DNA of 64,000 nt from NCBI RefSeq assembly GCF_022965805.1, contig NC_133115.1, positions 33,161,321 through 33,225,320 on the forward strand. The letters run 5' to 3'. Positions within the stretch are counted from its first letter, which is position 1; each line of letters starts with the position of its first letter. The notes beneath the pieces were generated by a model. It was not told the DNA's origin, ran no database searches, and saw nothing but the letters and a program-made list of their open reading frames with translations. The position numbers and the translations under genes are program-made. This DNA comes from Primulina eburnea (Eukaryota; Streptophyta; Magnoliopsida; Lamiales; Gesneriaceae). Shown one piece after another: positions 47,645-58,066 of this stretch.

Positions 47645-48649
47645 CTTAAATATCCTAAAAATTATATATAGATATGATTCTAAGAAAGAAACATACCCAT
47701 AACCCACTTAATCGTGTATTTAATATCATTTCCTTTGAGGTGTGATGATTAATTTTTATAATTATATGATTTTTCTGAATAATTAATTATATGATGTTGT
47801 AACATATGTAAAGATCGCAAATGCAATTTACCTCTCTTAATGCACAGTGTAAGCTATGCCTCCATTCTTTTTGTATTATTATACGATTAAGACATCATTT
47901 TTGTAAGAAAATCAAAAAAGAAACCAGAATTTTGAATTTTGCGTATTTGACTAAATGACGCAAGTGCCTTTCTGATATTTATGAGCCCGAATTTTTGTTC
48001 CTTAAATGAGGTTTTTCTCGAGCAACTTCCAAAATGACCCACGAGGAACCAAAGTATTAATAGTTAGAAATAAATAAAAAATTTCAACTCATTTAATTTT
48101 GTGCCCAACAAAGCTAGGAATACTTCCAAATAATTGACTAAATTTAATTTGCGAGTAAAATCGTGTAACAGCAAAACGGATTAAATTAAATTAAATAATT
48201 TTATTCAGATTTCTGGTCATTTATTCCACGCTCGCAAAATGAAAATGACTAGTTATGCATGTGTGTACAGAGGGACAAGGTTATTAGATGTCGATTTTGT
48301 AACACATTTTCCCCCTCTTTTTCCTATTTTTTTTTTAAAAACTCTCTTAATTATTTATTTATTTACTTTTATGTTATTTTTTTGTTGAGATCAGATACGA
48401 TGTTCAGAACAAAAATTGAACAACACTTTATGCTTTTGTTTGAAATAACTCCTTCACACAATTACAGACTCATGAGCTTAGAAACACTAGCAATTTTGAT
48501 TTTAACGATAACTGAACTTGTTATTGTGTTTCTAATATATTACTCAAGCTGCTGTATTTATATGATATCTCATAACTAGTTGATGAAAATGACCAGCTGC
48601 CAAAACGAATGATAAGAAACTAAATTTTCTATAACTCATATTTCTTGTC

Positions 48650-49520
48650 AGTGGGGCTAAATCGAATGCTATCTAGACAAACTGATAGTTTCAAGAACAA
48701 ACTGATTGTAATTAAAACAACCATAAGTTGGACACGAGCAATTGCGGTATTTTAGCCAGCTTGATCAGATCGATTATCAGAATGAACAATTCAGTATGTG
48801 TTATGAAGTTAAAACGATAATCTACAAATCATATTCACAATTTGAAGTTTGACTCAAAGTTTAAGAAGCTGATAAGTTGCGATAGAATTGCTGGTTTTGC
48901 ACATGATAAAATCAATAAGGCTCAGACCTCAAATCAGCAAGGCTCGGCCTAACTCAAACAAGCCTAGCTGATTGATCCACCTAGCTGACAGCAAGGCTCA
49001 AAATCAGTAAGGCTCGAGAAAAACGTCTAGCATGGCGAATTTGATAGTTTTAATGTAGAAATTGTCCAAAACCTTCCCGAATGGTCATATTATTATATCT
49101 AATGTATAAATCATTTTTGGAGCATATAAATACAATATTTTGAAGATCAAAAAGAAGATTTTGAAGGAGATTCAAAGCATGAGCAACTTATGTGAAGAAA
49201 ATTAGCTAGAATGATAGCAAACCAAAGTATGGTAATATATATGCGAGATATATACACTGTAAATGAATAAATAATCATACACACAAATCACTCACATATA
49301 TACATGAAAGTTGAACTTCAAAGAGTGTTCTAAGAGTTTCGATTAGGAAAAAAATAAGTCCTAATTCAAAATTAGTTTGTACAAGAACTTGTATAAAAAT
49401 CAAAGTCTGTAGGTGATATATTTATATGTAGAAGAAAAAGTGGCGTAGGAGTTGTTCATTTCCGAACATCCATAAAAAAATTTGTGTCTATTTAGTCTAT
49501 TGCATTAAATAGTTCTTGCT
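48650..49520 (+). mobile_element. Possible LTR-retrotransposon LTR remnant
   Basis: The stretch has repeated CAGCAAGGCTCGGCCTAAC, CAGCAAGGCTCAAAATCAG and AGTAAGGCTCGAG phrases, then GAGCATATAAATACAATATT, a TATA box in the style of a plant LTR promoter. Terminal TG...CA boundaries, primer site and pol were not found. Low certainty. Confidence 0.3.
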
Positions 49521-49679
49521 CTTTGGTAGGCACAATTAAAGCATTTTATATGTTTTTCAAATACCAAAATATTGCATACAAAATGTTTAGAACAAAAACG
49601 TTTTAAACATTCAACTTGCATATTTTTTAAATGTTTCACAAAATGTATAATCAGTTCTAGAGATATTCTCGATGTTCAG

Positions 49680-51000
49680 TTCAGGTGAACCCTGGTTAAC
49701 TTCTACCCAAGCTCTACCCAGTTTCCGTGGAGCAACTTGCAATCTGGTCCTATTTTGGTCATCTCTTCACGTCTGAGTCCGAGGATGACCCAGGACTTTC
49801 CATGACATCACCACTCTCTTCTTAAATAGTTGTGCTAGAATCATAATCGTTGTCCCAATTAGTCATGATTAGACTCCGTCGGAAAGATAGTTAATTATTA
49901 TTTTCAGATCGTTTCCTACAAATAAAAAAGAGCAATTTGAAGAGAATGTCGTTCTCCCTACGGACATGGAAGACTTCTCCAATCTGGACAAGGCCATTGA
50001 CTCTTTTATGATGATGAGGTGACTCTTGGCGTCAGCCCCTCCACTATACTTGTTCAGCTATTGATGAAAATATTAATTTTCTACACCAATTTTTTTTTTG
50101 AATTTCACCTAGTTAGTCAGACTAACTACGTGGTCTTGATCTCTAGCCGAGGACTAAGTAGCCCAAACACTTTGTAAAGTAAGTGTTGAAAAGTAACCGA
50201 TGACTCAAATCATCCGGTCTTAAAATAAGGTGTCGAAGCCTTATGTCTTTCGGGCTTAAATAAGGTGTGGAGGTCTAATGTCTCCCGGGCTTCGAATAAG
50301 GTGTCGGTGCCTCATGTCTCTCGGGATTAAATATGTATCGGGGCCTCGTCTCTCGAGCTTAGATAAATTGTCGATACCTCATGTCTCCCGTGCTTAGAAT
50401 AAAGTGTTGGGGCCTCATGCCTCCTGTACTTTTAGTTTTCCTACATCTCTTGCTAGCTAAATTTTCTTAAAAACCAAATCAACATGAAAATTCTGAATTC
50501 GTTACAGTAGAGTGGGATTTCTTAGTTGAGCTGAATTAAGCGACTAACATGTTTGTACAATATTGAGTGCATAACCAAATGCCCTTCCATACCAATCCGA
50601 AAATAGCTCCCGAAATTCGAGCCCAGGTGATGAGCCATAGATAAAATCTGATTGCCGAGCTGGTCGGGCTCATATTTGAATGAAAGTCGTATATACGTCT
50701 ATAGATCATATTTCTCATATACGACGTTAATGATGATGTCGGGCAGAGAGGTCCATGTAAAGATTTTTATTTGATGGGATGAGCCCGAGTGGGCTCTCTT
50801 GACTTGGTGGGACGATCTGGGTAGCATGTCCTGATGTGATGAGCTCTGCTGTCTTGGTCTGCCCTAGACTGACCTAATGGGATGATCTCGAGTGGCCTAA
50901 CCCCTGAGTATCTTTGACCATGTACGATGAGCTCGGATATAACTTATTATGGTTTATTATGAAACTAAAAAATTGAACCGAGAAATAGTAATAAACAAGT
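49680..51000. mobile_element. Degraded retroelement DNA with unique GC-richer composition
   Basis: GC-richer than its flanks. Contains ACGGACATGGAAGACTTCTC (frame reading TDMEDFSNLDKAIDSF, retroelement-like but unplaced), a minisatellite (50222-50435), and GGGATGAGCCCGAGTGGGCT and CTTGGTGGGACGATCTGGGT phrases. The last resembles CTTGGTGGGATGACCCAGGG at 13302, so both may come from one LTR family. Confidence 0.4.
50222..50435. repeat. Minisatellite, about 43-bp unit, five copies
   Basis: Units follow the pattern AATAAGGTGTCGNNGCCT, CATGTCTCTCGGGCTTA. Starts near 50225, 50267, 50312, 50355 and 50398. Each copy differs at several positions, so the array is not recent. Confidence 0.75.
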
Positions 51001-51155
51001 CATTCTTTGTGAATAGTTAGGATTCCTTAAATTTATTCCGTCTTCTTCTAACACTTCCTAACTTATCTCAATAAATGGATCGATTGAGGACATATCACGA
51101 AAATCAAGCAATAATTCTTCATCAGATAAATTAAAAAATATAACAAATTTTGCAT

Positions 51156-51157
<2 letters not shown>

Positions 51158-51220
<63 letters not shown>
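51158..51220. repeat. (TA)n microsatellite
   Basis: About 31 TA units, close to the left side of the SINE. Confidence 0.95.
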
Positions 51221-51223
<3 letters not shown>

Positions 51224-51263
51224 CAAATCTTGAGTGACAAGTATTATTATTGTTTAAAAAAAA

Positions 51264-51540
51264 AAGTAAGTATTATCATTGCTCCAAAGGTGAAATCGCT
51301 CATCTTAGGCGCCCCTCACTCCCGGCCCGACAGGATTGTGAGAGGAGATAAATCATGGTGACTCAGCCAACCAGCAGCAGCTAGACCTTATGCTACGCCG
51401 CGCACAAGGAGCTCCCCCTCATTGGAGGGAATTTAACTCCCACACTGCCGCTTGCGAGACTCGATCCCTGGTCATTGCTCCAAGATTTACTGCTACTGAC
51501 CAACTGAGCTAAGCTCATGCGGGCAAGTAAGTATTATCAT
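51264..51540 (-). mobile_element. tRNA-derived SINE with 16-bp target-site duplication
   Basis: Body 51280-51524 on the - strand. Its 5' end carries a Pol III A box (TTAGCTCAGTTGGTCAG) and, about 45 bases on, a B box-like GGGATCGAGTCTCGC, the order and spacing of a tRNA head. The rest (GCAGTGTGGGAGTTAAATTC to TTTCACCTTTGGAGCA) is unrelated to tRNA. Exact copies of AAGTAAGTATTATCAT flank it at 51264-51279 and 51525-51540, showing retroposition and a fairly recent insertion. No long A tail is present; the element ends directly at the duplication. SINEs move with the help of LINE enzymes. Confidence 0.88.
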
Positions 51541-51732
51541 AATTAACTATACAGGTGTATATCCAAGCATATTAAGACATCTATCGGATAATGATCACTG
51601 TTCATTTTTTATCAATATCTTTTCAGACAAGTCTTGCACATAGCTTGTTCAGTATAATTTTCTGATTTACGTGATTTGTAGGATATTGTATATCCCTAAA
51701 ATTGATCATTTTAATATAATATTATTATAACA

Positions 51733-51905
51733 AAAAACTCATGTGAAATGATCTCACTTATCAATTTTGTGTGATATATATTCTGTTTTGGATCATTTAT
51801 GAAAAATTATTATTTTTAGAACAAAAATATATTTTCGATTATAAATATGAATAAAATTGATCTATCTCATAAAAAAACACGTGAGATTGTAAGACAAAAA
51901 ACCTA
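51733..51905 (-). repeat. GAGAC/GTCTC MITE relative, copy 13 (degenerate)
   Basis: AAAAAACTCATGTGAAATGA, then GGATCATTTATGAAAAATTA, then ATGAATAAAATTGATCTATC and GTGAGATTGTAAGAC. Worn reverse copy. Confidence 0.5.
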
Positions 51906-52585
51906 CTTTTATTATAATTGCATTATTTGTCAGTTATCACTGATCGTAGAGTTTTTTGAACCAGTGGTGATGACTTTGAGACAGGTCACATCTTCATGAG
52001 CAGAAAACATCCTCAACCCTAGCTGTGCCCTGCCACCATCACCATCCTCCCTTCGCCACTCCAGCCCAAATACTTGAACGCTAGATCTCTACTAAATCTA
52101 CCAATTTAAATCCTTCCAATTTTTTTTACCAATTTATTTAATGCTCAGTAATTGCAACATTTTTAAACTTTTGAAATCAATCAATGATTTTTTTAAAAAA
52201 AAAACTTAACAAAATTTCTAAATCGTGATTAGAATAACTAATTGGATAAGTTTTTGTTTTTCTTGGGCTCCATATTAATTATTCCAATAATGTATTTAAA
52301 GGTTTGGATTTGAACTAACTCTAATGATCGGGAATTTGAAAAAAAGCTGTGTGTTTATGAATATTTACACATGATGGAGGACATTGAAATGAAAATGGGA
52401 AGAAAAAATTGAATTTTTACATAATTATGCAGATTTTGAAAGATTATTTAAAATCAAAGCATATTTCTAATTGATATTGATTAATAAAAGTCATAAAAGT
52501 GCGCACCCACCCCAATAAATAGTTGATAATTTGAGATGATTATATTTCATAAATTTATTTTATATTTATTTTGTGGAAAAAAAAG

Positions 52586-52758
52586 AGTAGATCTCTTGTG
52601 AGATGGTCTCACAAATATTTATCTGTGAGACGAGTACCGGTATTCACAACAAAAAATAATACTCTTAGTATAAAAAGTAATATTTTTTTATAGGATGACT
52701 CAAATAAGAGACTCGTCTCATAAAATATGACTTGTGAGACTCTCTCACACAAGTTTTT
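52586..52758 (+). repeat. GAGAC/GTCTC MITE, copy 14 (subfamily B)
   Basis: Starts GAGTAGATCTCTTGTGAGAT and ends GACTCTCTCACACAAGTTTT. Core CACAACAAAAAATAATACTC. The GTCTCTTGTGAGA-type left end separates subfamily B from the TCTCATGTGAGA type. Confidence 0.85.
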
Positions 52759-54180
52759 GAAAGAAAAAAAATACTCGAGGTATGTCATAACACCTTCTTC
52801 AAAATTTGGAGTCGAGGACTCAAAATCACATTAGAAAAAATCTACATACCAAAGAGAAAGTGACTCACCCCTTGAGATCACATTTGGAGTTTTGTTTCTT
52901 TCACGTTGAACTAAATTGAGTTTTAGTAGATATGACTCGGGCGGTCCAAAATGTCCCCACAAAAATAAATGTGTAATTAAAACATAGCTAGCTAGCTAGC
53001 GAGTTTGGAAATTATATTCTTATTTTGCTAGCGATCATGTGTGTATAATGTAATTTTCTAGCGATTTTGTATATAATAATCTTCAAGAACAACTATATTC
53101 ATTTTACGAGAGTGGTTAACTCGGATTATATTATGAGCATTAACATCACAAACTCAAATATTATTATAAATTTTAAAATCCCCCTATCTCGAATATTTCA
53201 CATGTACGATTGTGCATATTTTTTTTATTAACTAATAAATAACACGCTTATTACAAACCTTAATATATAGATAAATTAGACAAGAAAAAAAAAAGACTTT
53301 TGCGTGTGATTTAATGTATTTCAGAGATAATGAACTTATATATATTTTTTTAAAAAAGAAGAAATTTACTTGAAAATTCTATATATTATTCGCCTTTTCC
53401 AAGCCTAAAGATGCTCCGGTACATGACTCTTCGGCGGTCAACTATATAGAGTGCGATGCAATAATGGATCCGTGTCGAAAAATTACTTAAATCGGGGAGC
53501 CAAATTTACAGGGTGATTAGCATATAATCTTAGTTGAATTAGGCGTGGCCCATCGACGAAAAATTATGAGAATCTCGGGCACAATAATAATGATTCCAAA
53601 TGTAGGTTGAAAATGAGACAGTGGATCCCCATGATTTGGTCGCATCATCCCACTAATTCCTTGGAATGCCTCAGCCTTATCAACTCCCTTTTACCGATCC
53701 AACACGCATTTTTGTCTACTGCTACCATTACTCATCGCTCTTCCAAAAACCATAAAAATAACCATTCACAAAATTAAAAACACGAAACTAATTTTATTTG
53801 TAAAGAAAATGGAAAAAAAAAAAAGATTGGTTTGGTTAAGGGAAGATGATATGGAGATAAATAAAAAAAAAAAAAAATTCCAGTCGGGGGACTCCAAAAA
53901 GATGAGGTGAATCGCATTCTTTCGGGTAGAATCTCCTTTACGATGTGCTTTTTGGCCACGTTTGATTTTGTAGGATCTTTCCCTTGTCAATGAACAATCC
54001 ATTCTTGATTTTATGATTTAATTTTTTGGGGACTTGATGATCATGTTCAATTAATGGGGTTAAATTAGACAATAATATCAAGCTTCAAAGTCTAAAGTTA
54101 ATTTCCACTGTATTATTTATTTATTAAGCCACCGTTGATTGATGGTCGTTATACTGTTAATTAGAGCTAATAACAATTAT

Positions 54181-54188
<8 letters not shown>

Positions 54189-54241
<53 letters not shown>
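54189..54241. repeat. (TA)n microsatellite
   Basis: About 26 TA units. Confidence 0.95.
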
Positions 54242-54244
<3 letters not shown>

Positions 54245-54395
54245 TATTATTACAATTGGTTGGAGATTTTTGCTTTAACATGAGATCAAATTTATGTTTC
54301 TTTCATATTGAGAGAAGTTTATATAACTATAGGTCTACACTACCATCGGGTTGAGCTGTTACTATTATTTTTTGACACACATTATATTGTGGATT

Positions 54396-54576
54396 AGGTC
54401 TCTTGTAAGATGGTCTCACAAATTTTTTTCTATAAGACGGGTCAATCCTACCGATATTCACAATAAAAAGTAATACTCTCAGCATAAAAAGTAATATTTT
54501 TTTATGGATGACCCAAATAAGATATCTCTCTAACAAAATACGATCCGTGAGACCATATCACATAATTTTTTGTCTA
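54396..54576 (+). repeat. GAGAC/GTCTC MITE, copy 15 (subfamily B)
   Basis: Starts TTAGGTCTCTTGTAAGATGG, ends GACCATATCACATAATTTTT. Core ATATTCACAATAAAAAGTAA and CTCAGCATAAAAAGTAATAT. Confidence 0.85.
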
Positions 54577-55788
54577 TATTGTGTCCATATACAGTAAATA
54601 TTTTTTGTATCAAGTTGTTTTGCATCAGAGTGAGAATATAATTAAATCGACAATATTAATTTTAAGTGATTCAGAAAATTAATATTGCACAGAAAAAGGA
54701 AAAAAAAAGGTTGTTGAGGATAACATATATAGTATTTATTATTACCAATTTCTGGGCCGGAGTGTGAGAATGACCGGCGGTCCTAAACAAAAGAGGGTTT
54801 GAATTTGCACCACAAAATCCAGAAATGTATCTGTCTCGAAATTCAACCCAATAATTGTTCCAACCCATCAGAAAACAACTATTGGCATTACATTCCCTCC
54901 CAGCATCACATTCAGTCCTTTGTTAGGAATTTAATCATATCACATGCACGACCGATACATAGGTATCAATACGGGGAAGACGAAAAATATACGTATTTTC
55001 TTGACCATGCATGTGAATTTAAGGTATTTCCCCGTCGGATAATTAGGCGTAAGATTTTCGAACAGGTTAAGTTGATTGCATATGAATTTAATATACCGTT
55101 AGTTGTCTCACGTTGGTTGAATAACTAATTTTTGAGATTGAATTAGATCTAAATCTAAATTTTAACATATACAATATGATATATATTATATCTTGATTGA
55201 TTGTATCTCAACTACCAACTCCTTTTCATGCATTTATAGGAAGGATTCTGATGGTTAACTGGTCCATCCCATCTGAAATTAGGCCCATATAGAAATGTAA
55301 CCAAATCTGGTTCCAATATCCCATTCGAATTCTGATTCTACGGGGAATTTTTGTAAATTAGTTTTTGTTTTCTTCTCAAAAATCAAATCAGTTGGCAATT
55401 TAAAGAATCACGTAAGACAGGAATTTGTTCACTATTTACGTAACATTGAGGGAATTTTTAATGATCCATTTTCTTGTTTTAAGTATCTTTTACACAATTT
55501 TGAATCATTTAAATAATAAATCCTTCCTCTTTATTCTTATCATTATATTTTTTAAAAAAAGAAAAATTAAGGGAGTGTTGACAAAATATTGTAGATTGTG
55601 AAGTAGTGAGTAATGTTTGAAAATAAAATTAAAAAAACTGAAAATTTCTCAAGTTAGAGTGTTTGGTAAAGAAATGACCGTTTTTTAATAAAATACCAAA
55701 AATCAATCCATTCCATAGAATATCGGAGATATATATCACAAGTAATAAGGAACTCTTAAATTAAAAATTCAATAACTCTCAAGATGAA

Positions 55789-55973
55789 GGCAAAAATATG
55801 TGTGAGACGGTCTCACAGGTCGTATTTTGTTAGACAGATCTATTATTTGGGTCATTTATAAAAAAAATATTATATTTTTTGCTATGAGTATTATTTTTTA
55901 TTGTGAATATCGGTAAGGGTTGACCGGTCTCATAGATAAATATTTGTGAAATCGTCTTATAAGAGACATACTC
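55789..55973 (-). repeat. GAGAC/GTCTC MITE, copy 16 (subfamily B)
   Basis: Reverse copy: AAGGCAAAAATATGTGTGAG to CGTCTTATAAGAGACATACT. Confidence 0.8.
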
Positions 55974-57426
55974 CAAGATGAATCACTCGATCCATAAACA
56001 CGTCAAAATTATTTCCCGTGAAGGGACCATTCGCGTGACTGAAAATGGGCACTCTCATTAATCTCGACGAGAATAACTACAAATCGGATTTCGACATTGT
56101 CGTCTTCTTATTCTCGCCAGCTTATATTTACATATATAGATATTTACTTATTTTAATAAAATATAAATTTGAATGTAAAAGTACACACACAAACACACAT
56201 TATAAAACGTAGGGCAAGTGTCGTCGTCTGCAGAACAGAAACAATTAATTTAACGTGTAATATTAATGCATAGAGTTGGAGGTTCGTATAGTGATGGTGT
56301 GGCGTAACGTGGAGAAATGAGCGAGTCTTAGCAAGCTAGGCAACAGAGGAGAGCTAGCTGGGCTAACTAGGAACCATCTTCTTAATTTCCTAGCTGGCTT
56401 GTACGTACAACAACTAAAATGTAAACAGACAAGTGGGAGAATATATATAATTAGCTTGCTAGTCGGGCCACCCGATTCAGGATCCATCATGTATGTATCA
56501 GGAACCATCTATAACTTACACTATGAGGCGAGAAGTTTTTGCTTTCAAGTACATACTTCTCCCCTATCAAGAAAGCTAATTTATATATGGTCTGTGCATG
56601 TTGGAGCTAGCTAGCCAGCCAGATCCCCTCTGGTGTTTTGCATCACGCGGACGCGTGTTTGTTATCTTTACTACTATAATTAATTTACGTAGAATGATCA
56701 GTTCAAATTAATGTAATCTTCTTAATTTCTCCATAAATATCTTGACATAGGAACGAAAGAGCAAAATCAATCAAATGGTGATCAATTGCATTAGCAGATA
56801 CAGTGAACATTCCTCAAGATTTCATCTTGATATCTATAATATCTATGTATGTATGTATGTATGTATGTACGTAAATATGCAGCGGTAGCGTGTATTAAGA
56901 ATAATAACAAAATAAGTTTAACATTCTAACATAGACAACCTCCCAGGTCTTCCAAGAGCAGATCATGAGCACGTTGCATATGTTACCTGAATTTCCCGAC
57001 CATATATTCATCCACAATTTGAGTAATGAGTAATTCAAGGTATATATCATGACAGAAGTAAGTAGTAGTATGTGCAAATATTCGTTTCAAAATTTAAAAA
57101 AAAATGGCAATATGGCCACCCTGCCAAGAATCATTTAGGCCTACATGCCCAATACCCAACACCCAAGTGGAGCATCTCCATTCACATGGAATTCAACTCC
57201 ATGCCAAGCATACTACCAAAACAATGTTTAAACATGTTACTCTGTATTCATGTCGCATAAATTATTAAATTTATTACTTTATTTTCTACAAGATTATGTG
57301 TCGGTACTCACAATTTATGCATTTAAGCAAATATTATACGCTTAATATTGGTTAGAGATATTAAACATTATATTCTTAAAATTTATTTGAATTGGACCTC
57401 CAAACCATGACACCTCATTTGACAAA

Positions 57427-57610
57427 GAGTAGGTCTCTTGTGAGACGGTCTCACGAATCTTTATTTGTGAGACAGGTCAATCCTACCGATCTTCACAATA
57501 AAAAGTAATACTCTTAGCATAAAAAGTAATATTTTTTCATGGATGACCCAAATAAAATATTCATCTCATAAAATACGACCTTTGAGACCGTCTCTCACGA
57601 ATTTTTGCCT
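57427..57610 (+). repeat. GAGAC/GTCTC MITE, copy 17 (subfamily B), upstream of Aux/IAA gene
   Basis: Starts GAGTAGGTCTCTTGTGAGAC, ends GTCTCTCACGAATTTTTGCC. It lies 457 bases before the IAA2-like start codon and contains GAGACA at 57469-57474, the complement of the TGTCTC auxin-response element. Confidence 0.85.
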
Positions 57611-58066
57611 TTGACAAAATTTATTAGGCACACAAGACAAACCCTTCATTTTTTTATTTATAAAAAAATCTTTAGAGTATCACATAATTTGGAAAAAACA
57701 TAAAATAATAATGGACTTTGTATCTAATTATGAAAATTTGTTTACTTCCCCCAAAACGCATCTTGACTGTATGGAAAAAAGTAATCCATATGGGCGGCCG
57801 AGTTTGTCCCTCTCCTGTCCCCTAAATCTGGGATCCCTTGCCCCATAATTGCTGCCAATATTGCAGACATCTTAATCTTGCTTTGCCCCAAATTCATGCA
57901 CTAAAACACCAATATTAACTCCAAATTCATGCACTAAATCAACTCTCATTTTTTTGTTGCCAAACGCTTTCTCCAAGAAACACACACTACAAATATTGTA
58001 AACAAAAGGGTTCCGGTTCAGTTTTAGTTTTGTTCCACATACCATATATTGTTTGCTATCAACAAA

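Larger units (their letters stand above)
44986..58066. other. Repeat-filled spacer between divergent Aux/IAA genes
   Basis: No gene supported in 13 kb. The left ~300 bases are leader and promoter of the IAA7-like gene (CT-rich leader); the right ~300 bases those of the IAA2-like gene. Between lie TA runs, MITE copies, a duplicated hairpin element, LTR-like DNA with a minisatellite, and a SINE, listed separately. Stretches at 52760-54180, 54580-55780 and 55980-57420 hold nothing I can name beyond AT-rich DNA. Confidence 0.5.

Noticed and set aside
48259..48579. 106-codon + strand frame
   Set aside because: Composition is F/Y/L/I-rich as expected from T runs; no domain and no homologue recognised.
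50222..50435. CRISPR-like array from regular repeats
   Set aside because: The repeats are adjacent and diverged with no unique spacers, in a plant nuclear genome; it is a minisatellite.
51480..51524. tRNA gene on the - strand
   Set aside because: The A box and B box-like sequences are there, but no tRNA cloverleaf or anticodon stem closes, and a 16-bp target duplication encloses a 245-bp body: a SINE, not a tRNA gene.
53766..54002. - strand frames of 61-78 codons
   Set aside because: They read through A/T runs giving poly-F and poly-S; no recognisable domain.
54799..55128. 109-codon + strand frame (and a - strand frame over 54671-54868)
   Set aside because: No family resemblance on either strand, no neighbouring exons or promoter, and AT-biased composition. 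Kept as non-coding.
56340..56400. Possible miRNA hairpin (GGGCTAACTAGGAA with TTCCTAGCTGGCTT)
   Set aside because: The stem is only about 14 bp with mismatches and there is no match to a known miRNA; too weak to call.
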